Positions 50,460 to 64,000 of a DNA stretch of 64,000 nucleotides are shown here, piece by piece. The DNA is taken from contig NC_041708.1 of assembly GCF_900700375.1 (NCBI RefSeq), positions 3,427,813-3,491,812 on the forward strand. Reading direction: 5' to 3'. A model generated the notes under the pieces. It saw only the letters and a program-made list of their open reading frames with translations. It was not told where the DNA came from and made no database searches. Position numbers and translations under genes: made by a program. Numbering within the stretch: the first letter of the stretch is position 1; each line of letters begins with the position of its first letter. The DNA comes from Denticeps clupeoides (Eukaryota; Chordata; Actinopteri; Clupeiformes; Denticipitidae).

Positions 50460-53260
50460 AATGCACGTTTTAAAGCGTTTTAATCTGCCAATTACAAACT
50501 CTACATGTCGCCTAATTGCAAGACGCGCCCTGACAATGCGGTGTGAAAATCACTCGGCCGGTATGCAGGCAAACAGCTTTGTTTCTTCGCCAACGAGAGG
50601 GGTGTGACAAAACAAATTATCACAGCGCGACACGTACTGGAGGACGACACAGTTGAAAGCAAGAAAGGGGTGTTTGAAGACAAGAAGTGGCATTAGATGC
50701 CAAATATCTGCGGGGTGTGAGAGACACATGCAATCAAAGCGGATACGTCTCGATGCTCCAAACAGGCAGGAAGATAAGGAGGGGGAAGTTGGGGGAGAGA
50801 TGCAGGCAAGGTTCAAAAGAAAGAGGGACCCCCTGTCAGGGATTTGGATGAACAGTGGGGAAGGTAATGGGGGCTTTTTTTCTGGCTGGGAACAAACCCT
50901 CTGTGGAAGAAGGCAAATATCGGGGACAGTCAGAGCGGGTTTTTTTGTCCGTTTCAAAAGCTCGCCGAAAGGATCGATGGCCACTCGGGAGAACGACGAG
51001 CAGCTTTCAGACTTGTGTTGAATTGTGTTTTGCTTCTTTTTTTCATTCTGTTCGATCGCCAACACCAACTTTTTGGTCCCGGGCCTATTAATTAACTCCA
51101 GGCCGACCAGTTCTTATGCCCTGCTTTCTCCACATATTCTTGGGCCCCTGGAAATATTTTCATGCCCCTGTCCAGGTAGGGATCCCCAAAACGTTTTTTT
51201 TACAATAATAAGAAGAGCTGCTGTTCCTTCATCCGTGATTCATACCTCGCTATCAATGCTGCAAAATTGACAAGGGTTACTTCCTTAATGCTGCAAATTG
51301 ACGCGGGTAACTAGGTCAAAAAGCAATAAACTATGCATCGGAACAGCCATAGACTATACATGCGATTCTGATCGTACGTCAACTAGCCTAAAGCAGTCAA
51401 ACAATGAACTGTAATCAGAAACAGGAAACGTAATAGGAAGTAATATGAAAATATGAGCACGCTTCGTGTTAGAGCATGGTAGATAAACAGGGCGTATAAA
51501 GCTAACTCCACTCCCTGGGACGTCGACCGAGACAGCAGCACTTCCTCTGGACTCAATTAGCGCTGGGGGTCTCTGCGGTGGATGGGTCACCCACCCAGCC
51601 TATGATGCACCCACCCCGAGCAGGCCTGTCCACCAGCTCTCCCGGGCATATGAGCGTCAAATTAGCGACTTCTTGTCATCATGACAGTGCGCGAGCAGAC
51701 AGAAACTTCTGGAGACTTTGGCGGGCGTCGGCGCTTTGGCAGCTCTGGGCTAAAAAAAGCACATGCTTCGAAAATAAATAGCAAGGATAAAGGGGCAGAG
51801 GCCATTTAATGGCTTTTTATCTTAATTAAAATGTACTATTACTTATTTACTTGTTTATTATGAATAATAATAGCAATACAGATATATATATTATATTATT
51901 ATACTGTTATAACTGTTTGACGCCTCTTTGTACCTTCACGGCTGCTTTGTTCACTATTGACGCTTGACAAGATGCTCATTAACATGAGTGAATGATAAGA
52001 AAATGCTCAGCATAATAAACCTTCAGGACTGTTGGAAACCGTCCCCGTTGTCCAACTTAAGGTGGTGGAGAGAAGCCAAGAGTATGAAATGCTGCCATCA
52101 CAGCAAAAGCTCCCTGATTTGAAGAGACGCAAATGTTCTGTTTGCTATTTTTATTGTTTATTACATAACCTCACGTTTTATTTCAGTTCTGTGTCTTCAT
52201 CATAACAATTAGAAATTGTAAATCTATACCACTGAATAAAAAAAAACATTATAGAACAAGGTAATTCATTTTCATAATTTAATTTTTAAAAATTTAACCA
52301 TCTCATACTGTAGAGTATATTTTATATGAAATTCAGAATTATTTCTAATGAAATTCAGAATTATTGGCATGTTCAAACTCATCAGCTATTTTTTTTTCAG
52401 TTCACTGATGAGAGGTTTTAATGTTGTGGCTGGTTTATGCTGGTCATGCTGGTAATTATTTATTCTTTTTGTCTGAGACTTTTCTGCAGGGACTGCTCAT
52501 CATTATTAGTAAAGAGGTGGAAGGATGCCCAGAGGGGCTGTGAAGAAGCTGAAAGCTGCTGCTCAATGGGGAACTTTAATGTAGTTTACCACGCTGCTAA
52601 CACAATACGGAGCTGACATTTACACAGCGAGTCACATCGTTTCATCGCTTCTTCGTGCTCATCAACCCCCGATTGAGCACTAAACTGTGAACTTATTATC
52701 CACGATATTTAAATGAGGGGAGGGGACATTCAGATAAGGCGGCACAGAATGTCAGAGCGCTTATCGTTGCACAAACAGAGGAAAGGCCCCGCCATGTCCT
52801 GTCCCCCTTTCCCGGCTCCGGCATCTCTCCATCATCGGCACGGCACATCAGGAGGGAGCAGAGGAGAGATACTCTGCAGATAGGCCGGGGGCTAAGTACT
52901 GCAGAGCCGCGAGATCAAGGGTGGAATTTACAGCCCAAAGCTTCTGGAGAGCAAATGGAATGTAAGTGAGAAGCTCATCCTGGAAAGTGTGTGGGGGGGT
53001 GGGGGGGTAAACTGGTGACAGGGTCAGGGGCGGGACCACAGTCTAATGCTGGTTTAGATAGAATGGTCTTCTCTGGGGCTTTGAAGCTGTAAACCAGTCA
53101 GGTCGTCTATTCCGACCTGTGCCCACCACCAAAAAATGCTTACAAGGGGCATGTGTGCATCAGAACTGGTCTGATGATCACGTTTTCTTATAAAAGGAAG
53201 GAAGGAAAGGAAGGAAGTCTTGGGATAATGATCTCCTGGAAAGCCATGCACAGTGTCCCT
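50460..53260. other. Between c1ql1 and dcakd: no gene seen, left part
   Basis: I find no exon, RNA gene or classifiable repeat with support here. The frames at 50,550-51,068 on both strands show no domain. Conserved regulatory sequence could be present but cannot be seen from one genome. Confidence 0.5.
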
Positions 53261-53263
53261 GGA

Positions 53264-53326
53264 GTCTTGCTGAGGGACACAATGGTAGTAAGTGGGGTTC
53301 GAACCTGGGTCTTCTGGTTCATAGGC
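53264..53326 (-). repeat. SINE family 1 head fragment
   Basis: AGGGACACAATGGTAGTAAG through GGTCTTCTGGTTCATAGGC. The tail half is missing. Confidence 0.75.
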
Positions 53327-53366
53327 ATTGTGTGGCAGGAATCCCTTTCAAAAACTCTTGGGGGAG

Positions 53367-53555
53367 TGGTGGCCTAGCGGGTAAGGAAGTGGAATCATAA
53401 TCAGAAGGCTGCCGGTTCGAATCTCGAGCTGCCATGGTGTCGTCCCCACACATGGCTGCCCACTGCTCACCAATGGTGATGGTTAAAAGCAGAGGACACG
53501 TTTCGTTGTGACACCGTGTGCTGTGCTGCAGTGTTCGCTTCACCTTCACTTCAGT
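53367..53555 (+). repeat. tRNA-derived SINE, family 2
   Basis: Head GTGGCCTAGCGGGTAAGGAA, B box GGTTCGAATCTCG and the body CATGGCTGCCCACTGCTCACC are all clear, with the tail ending in CTTCACCTTCACTTC. Confidence 0.88.
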
Positions 53556-53789
53556 AAAGGCGCAGTGTAAATGTGGAGGGGCAGGATTGGGAAACACCGC
53601 TGTTGAATCCGTGTTCAGTGCAACATTGAGACTGAAAAAGTGTCCTTTGTACCAAGGGGGGTGAGAACAAGTCACCACACACATACATATACACACCAAC
53701 ATATGCTCGATCACACACACAGCTGAGCTGTAAGTTATGTGACAGGGTGCCTTCTGGTCAGGACGGCGGGTAAAAAAGACTGTAACCAT

Positions 53790-53817
53790 CGTACACACAC
53801 ACACACACACACACACT
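53790..53817. repeat. (CA)n microsatellite
   Basis: Short pure CA tract; the reading frame with repeated Val-Cys across it is an artefact. Confidence 0.9.
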
Positions 53818-54446
53818 GACAGACTCTGTGTGGGCGCTTATTATTGCTGGCTGCCCATCGGCCATCGTCACTCTGCATCAGTCTGATGGCAGCTGCATAA
53901 AAAAATAAAATAATAAAAAAATGAGCTTCGGCGGAGGGGGGAGGACAGAGAGGAATCCACGAGAAAACGCTGCGAACGGAACTGTCGGCGGCCGGTCTTC
54001 TGTCACTTCCACCCCGACCGCTGAAAACCACACGCCACGCGGTGACACGGATCCCGTCCCGCCGCAATTTTCCACGCGTCCGCCATGGGAGACGCTTGAG
54101 AGGTGACAAGTCGCCCAGGTGCTGTGGCAGTAGTGGGGTTCACACTTCGTGCAGGGGGGGGGGGTCAGCTGGTTGAAAGCTCAGTCTGTTGACCCCTAGG
54201 CTGCTCCTAGCCGTGCCCCCGATGAAAACCGGCAGCTGCTAAATTTCACATTGCGCTTTACGGAACATATGCTAATCTCGCTGTCCTCCGAGGCGCATGC
54301 ACACCCTGCCATGAACGCAACCGTACACCCACATTCTAAACCCACCAACCCAGGTCAAGGTCAAGTTGTCCCAGGGCCGAGACTAGTGCGTCTTTCGTGG
54401 GAAAAGCCACAACGTTAAAACCCCTGGAGGATTCGGAAGCAGACAG

Positions 54447-54605
54447 AACGAAACGTGTCCTCTGCTTTTAAAACTTGGCCCTTGGTGAGCAGTGGGCGGC
54501 CATGACAGGGGCCCGGGGAGCAGCGTGTGGGGACGGTGCTTTGCTCAGCTGCAACTTGGGGGATCGGGATTCGAACCGGCAACCTTCTGATTGCGGGGCC
54601 TCTTT
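54447..54605 (-). repeat. SINE family 2
   Basis: Reverse orientation, with GGTGAGCAGTGGGCGGCCATG body, a CGATTCGAACCGG type B box at about 54,565 and a shortened head. Confidence 0.8.
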
Positions 54606-54845
54606 AGGTCCCATGTTTGAAAGTTGAAAATGTGTGAATTGTTGAATTAAGAGACCTCGGACAGTTCAGGGACAGAATCCGCCATGCACAGCTCCAGCAG
54701 TTAGTCCGAAACACAGCGTTGGTAGAAGAAATGGTGAACATGCCCCGGTCGCAGTTTTTTTAGGATCAAATGCAAAATGAATGAATATTTGCAAGAAATG
54801 TTTTTCAGTTTGACAATCAGAAATCTTGTCTTTGTAGTGTAGTAA

Positions 54846-55027
54846 ATTTACATTTACAGCATTTATCAGACGCCCTTATCCAGAGCGACAGTAGTTACAG
54901 GGACAGTCCCCCCCTGGAGCAACTTAGGGTTAAGTGTCCTGCTCAGGTACACAATGGTAGTAAGTGGGGTTTGAACCTGGGTCTTCTGGTTCATAGGCGA
55001 GTGTGTTACCCACTAGGCTACTACCAC
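54846..55027 (-). repeat. tRNA-derived SINE, family 1
   Basis: Tail ATTTACATTTACAGCATTTA at the left and head GTTACCCACTAGGCTACTAC at the right, nearly complete. Confidence 0.88.
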
Positions 55028-55599
55028 CCTACACCAGTAGTATTATAGTTGTGTAGTGGAATTGGGGTTTTATGTTTGTGTGTCAAAAATGCTGGCGTTT
55101 GCAGATAAAAGTAAAACATCTCACCTCAAACACATGTGGTATGGTGAATAAAGCTGACTTATTTTGCCAGGCCTGAGCGTATAAATAAAGTTCCGTATTT
55201 TGTAATGTTCTACATCGCACTAGTGCCTTTCCACGTCCTGTGTACTAACGTAAATGATAAAAATAGAAGAATAATACGCATAAAGGACAGTACCCGTGCT
55301 TCAACACATTAATGAAAACAGAAGCACAGAGCGGCCAAAAGGTCACGTTTATTTCTAAAGAAGAAAGTGACTGAGGATTTACATTCTTCACAAAATTTCC
55401 CTTCATACGCAAACATTTAGCAGCAATCAAATCTACGTCCATTCGCCTTGCTCACTACACTATGTACACACGGCCACCCCCAGTGAAGCTCACACTTCCA
55501 CAGTTTCGGTTTAGTGCATTTAAGAAAATGACGAGCTGTGCTCCAGTTGCTTCAGTAGTGTTTGCAGTCCCATCCTGACCCAGCCCACAGTCACCGTTG

Positions 55600-58002
<2,403 letters not shown>

Positions 58003-58235
58003 CTTAGTGATTGTGAAACCCTGCAGCACAGCACACGGTGACACAACGACACGTGTCCTCTGGATTTAACCATCACCCTTGGTGAGCAGTGGGCAGCAAT
58101 GACAGACGCCCGGGGAGCAGCGTATGGGGACAGAACCTTGATCAAGGCGACCTCAGTAACCCCACGGCGGCTCGGGATTCAAACCGGCAACTTTCTGACT
58201 ACGGGCCGGCTCCTGCCACCACTGCCCCACTGTTA
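58003..58235 (-). repeat. tRNA-derived SINE, family 2
   Basis: Reverse orientation between dcakd and pus3. Tail GATTGTGAAACCCTGCAGCAC, body GGTGAGCAGTGGGCAGC, degenerate B box (CGGGATTCAAACCGG on the plus strand) and a worn head. Confidence 0.82.
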
Positions 58236-58466
58236 GAAAACAGGCTGCTCTTGCCTACCAACAAATGGACAAGTAGATTAAATTCATAGCAGATATAAAA
58301 TCGTAAGCGGTCACAGTATTTATTCATCTATTCATAACTGAGAAAATAGGTCTGCCTGTAGTGAGGTTTGGTGATGTAGTTCATGTCAAAACCAATATTT
58401 CTAGAACTAGGGACACTAAAAAGGGGCAAAAATATTAAATAATAATGCAAAAAAAAAAGTTCTCAT

Positions 58467-61400
58467 TTAGTCCATTTTCTTTAGTCCATTTTCTGCATCC
58501 TGGTCTGTAGACACTTCCTGTGCATTGGGCTGGGAATTATGGGAATGTCTGGATCTCTTGCCCCGGTGCACTGCTTCTTCTCCGTTCTCCCCTTCCTCCC
58601 TCTCCAGTCGGCCCCTCTTCACGAAGTGTTCGATCCGGGACTCCAGGCTCTCGCAGCGCGGCCTCTCCAGCAGGGGCCGGTAGTTGCGCTGTCGCGACCC
58701 CTCCATCAGGCAGCACTGCAGGGAGGAGAGTGACGGGTTGCTGGACGCCTCCTCAACTGTGGATAAACGAAACCACAGACGTTGGCGTTCAACCTTGCAA
58801 ACGTTATATCGTTCCTTCTTTCTACCGGTTCATCTCCGCGGGTCTCTCACCGGCACTCTGTAGGCCCTGGATCATGCCGTGCAGGACCTGGGTCTTCGTT
58901 ACAGACTGCACCCAGTGCTGGTGCAGCACGTTCAGGGTGTGGCTGACCTCTTCGGCCTCCTGCATCCACTTCAGGTCCTCAAAGTGGCAATCATAGAGAA
59001 CCAGAGGGTAATCCACAGCCATACTGGAATAATAAAACATTATTTCAATAAATAAAAAAGGCAATCATGTATAATATTAATAATGTTAGTAATGTACCAA
59101 AAACAAAAAATAATCAGTTTAAATCAAATATATATATATTTATACACACACATATATTATATACACACACACACACAAGAGTATTGCACAAGTGTACCAC
59201 TGTTTAAGCTGCAATAAATTGTATTAACTGTAATCCATACAGTTGATATTCATGTTCTCATTGAACATCAACATCTCGCCTGAGTTATAGTTTGCCTACT
59301 TTTTAGTAGGCTTGTTCTTTTATTCTGTTTTATTTTCTCCTTTATTCTATTTTACGATAACTACTACTATACCATAACTATTCCAAAATGCAGTGTTGTA
59401 TTACAGTTTATTGCAAAATATTTTTTTTTATGTAACATTATGTATACACATTATGCATAAAGAAAAAAACAAACAGTCTCCACAGCTCTGTGCTGCATGT
59501 ACAGTGTTTGTGCAATAAATCCAGATGGTCATTGATGAAGCTGTAGTCTCACCTGTACTGAGGCTTCCTGGGATTTGCCTCAACATCTAAAAGGTGACTG
59601 ATAATCTCGGGTGCCTCCAGCTTCTGGCCGACCAGAAGCAACACGGCCATCATGCACCTCACCTGCAGGGGGAGTAGTAGTGGAGTTGAAGTGCAGGTAA
59701 GCGGCGCATTACCTGAAGCGCTGGTTACTCGCCGTGTGGGTCCATCACCTGGTGATAAAGGAAGGCGAGCCCCTTAATCTCAAACAAGTACAGGTCGTAG
59801 GGGTCCGTGTGGCCAGGCTGGAGAGGCTTCACCGAGGCAGAGAGGATGGTCCTCTGGAACTGGAGCACCCCGTTACCCACGTCCATCTTACAGAGGTTCC
59901 TGAAGTCGTGGGTTCCCTCATAACTGCAACAGTGTAAACAATTTAATAAATCTTTCATCAAAAGATAAAGATTATAGATATGACAGAATTAGTGCCAGCC
60001 ACGACACCCACCGCTTGGCCGCGTCGGCCATGAGCTGCACGTCCAGGGAGCCGCGGGGGAAGTAGTACCGGTAGGTTCTGGACTGACAGTCGAAGCGGGA
60101 GCTGAAGCCCATGTCCACCGGCGCCCAGTCCAGGATCCTGATGTCCTGAGGAAGGACGCGATTCAGCATCTTCACGTACGGCAGCTCGGCCGCCTCAGGC
60201 TTCGCCTTGGCAGACGCTCCTTCTGGGACGGTCACTCCCAGGCCTCCGGAGAACTGACTAGAGCGAAGGTCAATGGATATGACCTGTTATAAAGGATTAT
60301 AAACAAGATATCAATTCTGAAGCGTGCATGCAGGGTAGGGTTGTCGACTATCGCGGTTGGTCCAGGACATCCCAAAATATGGACCCTTCTTGTGTAGCTC
60401 TGGTCCCATATTACATTCACAGCCTCGTCAGCCAATAATAAACTACTGTAAGCACGGCAAACGTTGCTGTGAGTTCAAGACAGCTTGTCAAACATATCCT
60501 CCAAGATCACTTTATATAGATTGATATGATTGATATAGATTATATAGAGCGATATGAGCCGTGCAAACTACAGACTTCATAATGCAGTGCTTCAGTTTCA
60601 GAACAGGAAAACTTTATTAAACCCGAAGGCAACTATGAAGAATCCATACAGCGTATTGATAACTTGCACAAAAGGTAAACGTGTTTGGAACAGTGTATGT
60701 CCCGCAGGGGCAGGGAAGGGTCCACTGCAAGAAAACCGCCGTTCTATCATTTCATCCTACTTATCGAAACGTCCTACCAAAGGCAACTGTGCATGCCCAT
60801 AAACACATGCTGCCATCGCAAGGTTTTCAAAGTTTAGTTGGAGTAGTTAAAGGAAAGCACAGTAGGTAAAGAATAAGAATCAGAATCGTATTTATTGGCC
60901 AAGTATGTGCAAGCACATACAAGGAATTTGATTCCGGTTGATGGTGTCTCTCAAGTACAATGTTGTGGAATTTGTTGTACTGTTTATAAATAACTATATC
61001 TACTGAGTATAAATAAAGCACCAAATGCTTCACAACGTACTTGTGGTTTTTGGACAATAAAATGTCTTAATATTTTATAATAATATACATAATTAAGATA
61101 CAGGTAAAACACTGGTGGTAGGACAATCTGGTGGCTGTTTGAGCTACCACAGCATACTACTTGTGGTTTATGGACCGTATAATAGTATAATTATTATATA
61201 AACATGTTGCACATCGCATTTGTACAGCTAGCAGGAACAGTCGCTATAAAAACGGTAGAAAATTCTGACAAGGTAGGACAATCCGACAGAACACCCACCT
61301 GAGAGAAGGCGCTGACCCCTTTATCGGTGCGCCCACAGCGGTGGTAGCTGGAGCTCTGGCGGTCCGGGATGAGCCGGGTCTTCAGCAAGGCCTCGAACAG

Positions 61401-61655
61401 CCGGGCCTCCACCGTGTTGTCGGTGTTCTCCTGCACGGCGAAGCCCTGGTACTCCCAGCCCAGGTAGGCGAGGCGCAGCGCGACGTGCCGCCGCGGGTGA
61501 GAGGAGAAGTCGAAGGGCTGCCCCGGTCCGTCTCTCCGGCCCCTCTTCGCCGCGGGCTCCTGCTCTTTCTTCGCGTCTCTGTCCCTCAGCTGAGCCCTGA
61601 GGGACTCCACCTCGCTCTCCAACTGCTGCACCCGGGCCAGCAACGGGTCAGACAT
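58467..61655 (-). CDS. pus3: tRNA pseudouridine synthase 3, six exons
   Basis: A TruA-family enzyme (yeast Deg1 homologue) that makes pseudouridine at positions 38/39 of tRNA anticodon arms. Coding exons: 61,299-61,655; 60,012-60,283; 59,749-59,923; 59,553-59,662; 58,851-59,023; 58,467-58,756. All splice sites are GT-AG and phases agree. The 458-residue product (human 481) begins MSDPLLARVQQLESEVESL, a short coiled coil, then a basic stretch. RRHVALRLAYLGWEYQGFA starts the catalytic domain. YHRCGRTDKGVSAF carries the catalytic aspartate. LNRVLPQDIRILDWAPVD, RTYRYYFPRG, YEGTHDFRNLCKMDV and FLYHQVRCMMAVL follow in family order. The C-terminal part (PRCESLESRIEHFVKRGR, acidic-basic tail) is vertebrate-specific and weakly conserved. 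The frame opens further to 61,721 but the ATG at 61,655 fits the family. AATAAA is at 58,319-58,324 (minus). Confidence 0.95.
59100..59185. repeat. TA/CA-rich microsatellite in pus3 intron
   Basis: Mixed TATATA and CACACA tracts within the intron between pus3 exons 4 and 5. Confidence 0.85.
60878..60990. mobile_element. LINE 3' end fragment in pus3 intron 1
   Basis: AATCAGAATCGTATTTATTG, GCCAAGTATGTGCAAGCAC and AAGGAATTTGATTCCGGTTG form a short, very widespread fish retroelement end. Confidence 0.6.
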
Positions 61656-62500
61656 GGTCACGAAGTCTGAATGGACAGAAACAACGCTTTTACAACACTT
61701 CCCCAACACCAAGACATGCATATATGTTTTATTCTATCCTGCGGTCACATATACACGCGAATACAAAATAATTTACCGGACAAAACATCAAAGGGGGGAT
61801 TTTATACAACTTCTCGTTGCACATGTGCGTCCCCACCGAGCAGCGGATTCTGTCTCTTCGGTTAAAGTAAATGCCGCAGCCGGACAGGAGAGGGGTGTTC
61901 GCGCCTCCTACCGGCCTGGAGTAAAAAAAAACGCGCCCGGCAGAACGAAGCAACACACATTCTGATTACAAATTTCCTGGTCAAAAACGTGTTTTACTAA
62001 AAAATAGTGGCCGTTTCACCCATCCAGAAAACACAATCACAGATCACAGACAGATGTGACGTCAGTTTACTTGACTGCCGTACTTGAACTGTCGTAATGA
62101 ACTGTCGTAAAGGCTGCCAGCGAGCGTCTGGACGAATCGCTTGACCGCTCCCGCATGGTCGGATGTGTTCTAGCCAGGATTGGTATGCATTTACACTGAA
62201 AGTGAGTATTAGTGCTTGTTTTTTCACACCGATCACCGATTTACCCTGACGAGTCCGTTTTGATTATAGCTACGGCTGCAGCTTGCATGTGTTCTGTTGC
62301 GGATAAAAACGTGTAGGTCACAGATGTCAAAAGTGCTTTACTTTTAACTCCAAGCACCAAGCAGGTTTAAAATACGTTTTGCGAACAAATGACCCTAGTC
62401 TGGCAAGACCAATATTGTTCCGTTGTTTTTGGGATAAAAGCTCCAAATGTGAATAATTTTTTTTGTAACAGGGTGGCATGTTTGTGGGCTCCTGGAGGAC
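61656..62500. promoter_or_regulatory. Shared upstream region of pus3 and tmem177
   Basis: The start codons of two divergently transcribed genes are 845 bases apart with no repeat recognised between them. Such head-to-head spacing suggests a bidirectional promoter (inference). The tmem177 ATG is preceded at about 62,461-62,472 by TTTTGTAACAG, which looks like a splice acceptor, so that gene probably has a non-coding first exon within this stretch. No TATA box was evident. Confidence 0.5.
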
Positions 62501-63433
62501 ATGGCACCCCCATTTCTGAAGCTCTCTGCGTTCCTGCAGAAGAACCGCAGGTCGCTGCTGCTCCTCGGCTGTGGAGGGGCCTTTTCAGCCAGCATCTTCT
62601 ACCATGCCTTCCCAGACAGCACCTACAAGAACCTCTACCAGGCGTGGAGCAAAGGAGAACCAGCCCAGCTCTCCGGGAAGCTGGAGGAGACGTTTCGGGA
62701 GGTGCTGAAGGACTGCGGCGTCGCCTCGCCCAAAAACTACCACGCCTTCGCCTCCTTTGGGTTCCACCCGGTCGGGGCCGGCCTTCCCTGGCTGCCTGCT
62801 GGCGTCCACATCGGCATCCCGGCCAACTTTAACAGCACGAGCAGCGACCCTGGCGGCATCACCGACCGCACCGTCCTCATCAACGGCAAGGAGGTGGAGT
62901 GGGACAGCGAGGCCGGCGCCGCGCTGAAGGAGGCGCTGCTCTTCTCCCCGGAGGCGCAGCGGTTCGCCCTGGCCCGGGAGGTGATGCGGCTGGAGTCTGG
63001 AGGGCCCGTGCTGCAGGCTACGGCGGGCCCCGCCTGCCTGGCCGGCGTCTGCGTCTACAGCGTGGCCCTCAAGCAGATCTTCGGCCTCTACTCCGGCTCC
63101 CTGATCGCCCGGGCCTTCCTGAACGTCCTGGTGGCGGGCCTGGGCGCCGTGTGCTACTTCCTGGCCTCCGACAGCATCAGCCACTGGCTGGACTACAGCT
63201 CGGACCGCCGGGCCGCCGGCCTGTCCCGGGACTACGCCAGAGGAGGGGTGGAGTTCTACGACAAGATCCTGTCACGGAACAAGACTCTGCGCCTGCTGAT
63301 GGGACCCAAGGGGGTGGAGATGTACGCGCCCAGCGGGAACCTGTTCCCCTCCGGCCTGCTGAGATTCAAGCACGCGCCCTACACTTTACGCAGGGAGGAG
63401 CTCGCCGCTCTCCTCGAAGAAGAGAAAGCGTAG
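62501..63433 (+). CDS. tmem177: Transmembrane protein 177
   Basis: TMEM177 is a mitochondrial inner-membrane protein that in human cells associates with COX20 and influences COX2 during cytochrome c oxidase assembly. The single coding exon encodes 310 residues (human 311). It starts MAPPFLKLSAFLQKNRRSLLL, with a first hydrophobic segment at about 18-36, and keeps family blocks FYHAFPDSTYKNLYQAW, FGFHPVGAGLPWLPAG, AQRFALAREVMRLES and PACLAGVCVYSVALKQ. A membrane segment lies at about 207-225 (LNVLVAGLGAVCYFLAS), followed by the well conserved YARGGVEFYDKILSRNKTLR and LRFKHAPYTLRREEL. The ATG at 62,501 follows a probable acceptor near 62,472. It lies head to head with pus3. AATAAA is at 63,522-63,527. 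Third codon positions are strongly GC, unlike the AT-rich flanks. Confidence 0.95.
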   Translation: MAPPFLKLSAFLQKNRRSLLLLGCGGAFSASIFYHAFPDSTYKNLYQAWSKGEPAQLSGKLEETFREVLKDCGVASPKNYHAFASFGFHPVGAGLPWLPAGVHIGIPANFNSTSSDPGGITDRTVLINGKEVEWDSEAGAALKEALLFSPEAQRFALAREVMRLESGGPVLQATAGPACLAGVCVYSVALKQIFGLYSGSLIARAFLNVLVAGLGAVCYFLASDSISHWLDYSSDRRAAGLSRDYARGGVEFYDKILSRNKTLRLLMGPKGVEMYAPSGNLFPSGLLRFKHAPYTLRREELAALLEEEKA

Positions 63434-64000
63434 AAAATCGAATGCCCGGTTCCGGTTTTTATTTCTGAAGAACGGTGATGTATCGTCACTGCAAACCTTA
63501 AACTGTTCCAATCGGTAAACAAATAAATGCAAGATGAAATGCATCATTGTTATAATGAGCTGTATTTATTAATAATAATAAAAAAAACATTTGAAAACTG
63601 TTTTTATTCACAATTTACTTTAATCACTGAAGGAAGAATCCATCTGATGCGTTAGCGTTTCAACACCAAGCCCACCTGCAAAATGAAAATATTTTTTCGT
63701 CACTTGTTTCCCTTCCTGGAGAGCAATTGTTTTGTACATTCTATGTATTCTGCATCGACATTAATCTAAAAAATGCCATTAAGAAGCAGAGCAAAGCAGC
63801 AATTTAGATTTGTATATCTATGGTACATGCACCTTTTTGTGATTACATTGTGAAAAGAATTATATAATGGAGAATTATTATTATTATTATGACCTTTAAA
63901 TATTGCATTTTGAAAAGATCATGTAACATTCTCCCCATAAAAAACTGATGTATAATCATAATCAGTGTATGCTTATTTGCTAACACTATGGTAACTAGTA
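63434..64000. other. Downstream of tmem177: 3' UTR then AT-rich spacer
   Basis: The polyadenylation signal lies 89 bases after the stop codon. Beyond it I see only AT-rich sequence and no feature to call. Confidence 0.6.

Noticed and set aside
62585-63184. 199-codon minus-strand frame opposite tmem177
   Set aside because: Antisense shadow of a GC-rich coding exon.

Overview
The window is vertebrate and clearly teleost. It has split genes with GT-AG introns, dense fish-type repeats (two tRNA-derived SINE families, L1- and L2-like LINEs, Tc1/mariner remnants, long CA/TG microsatellites) and single-copy genes recognisable as vertebrate orthologues. I cannot name the species from sequence alone.

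Left part, about 1-24,600, is a repeat-rich accessory region. A unit carrying the last exon of an ENDOD1-like nuclease gene and its downstream flank is tandemly duplicated: 1-268 plus 5,838-9,085 matches 9,966-14,190. One copy is split by an insertion holding a decayed L1-like LINE and a possible solo LTR. Part of the unit is copied again twice in inverted orientation (15,425-16,573 and 17,080-18,905), so the region is a nested palindrome. Only one nuclease exon (9,290-9,853) is present here and no first exon was found for it. Further right are a foldback element (19,071-19,660), a broken trypsin-like protease gene on the minus strand (about 20,417-21,095), and a cluster of LINE, SINE and Tc1 fragments between direct repeats.

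Middle part, about 25,000-50,460, holds a chemokine receptor best matched to CCR10 (minus), RAMP2 (plus, four exons), an intronless-type UGT5-like glucuronosyltransferase (minus), a complete two-exon ENDOD1-like secreted nuclease (plus) and C1QL1 (plus, two exons; its intron holds an initiator tRNA-Met relic and a tRNA-Arg fragment).

Right part, about 55,600-64,000, holds DCAKD (minus, four exons, one apparent GC-AG intron), PUS3 (minus, six exons) and TMEM177 (plus, single coding exon). PUS3 and TMEM177 are head to head about 0.85 kb apart.

CCR10/RAMP2 and C1QL1/DCAKD are neighbours on human 17q21, so the backbone looks like an old vertebrate block into which UGT5 and ENDOD1-like genes, typical of expanded fish families, are set. 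The genes do not form one pathway: they cover peptide and chemokine signalling (ccr10, ramp2), detoxification (ugt5-like), secreted nuclease activity (endod1-like), synapse organisation (c1ql1), a CoA-kinase-like protein (dcakd), tRNA pseudouridylation (pus3) and mitochondrial membrane biology (tmem177). I did not find a clearly new biological system. The most unusual structure is the tandem-plus-inverted duplication around the nuclease exon.
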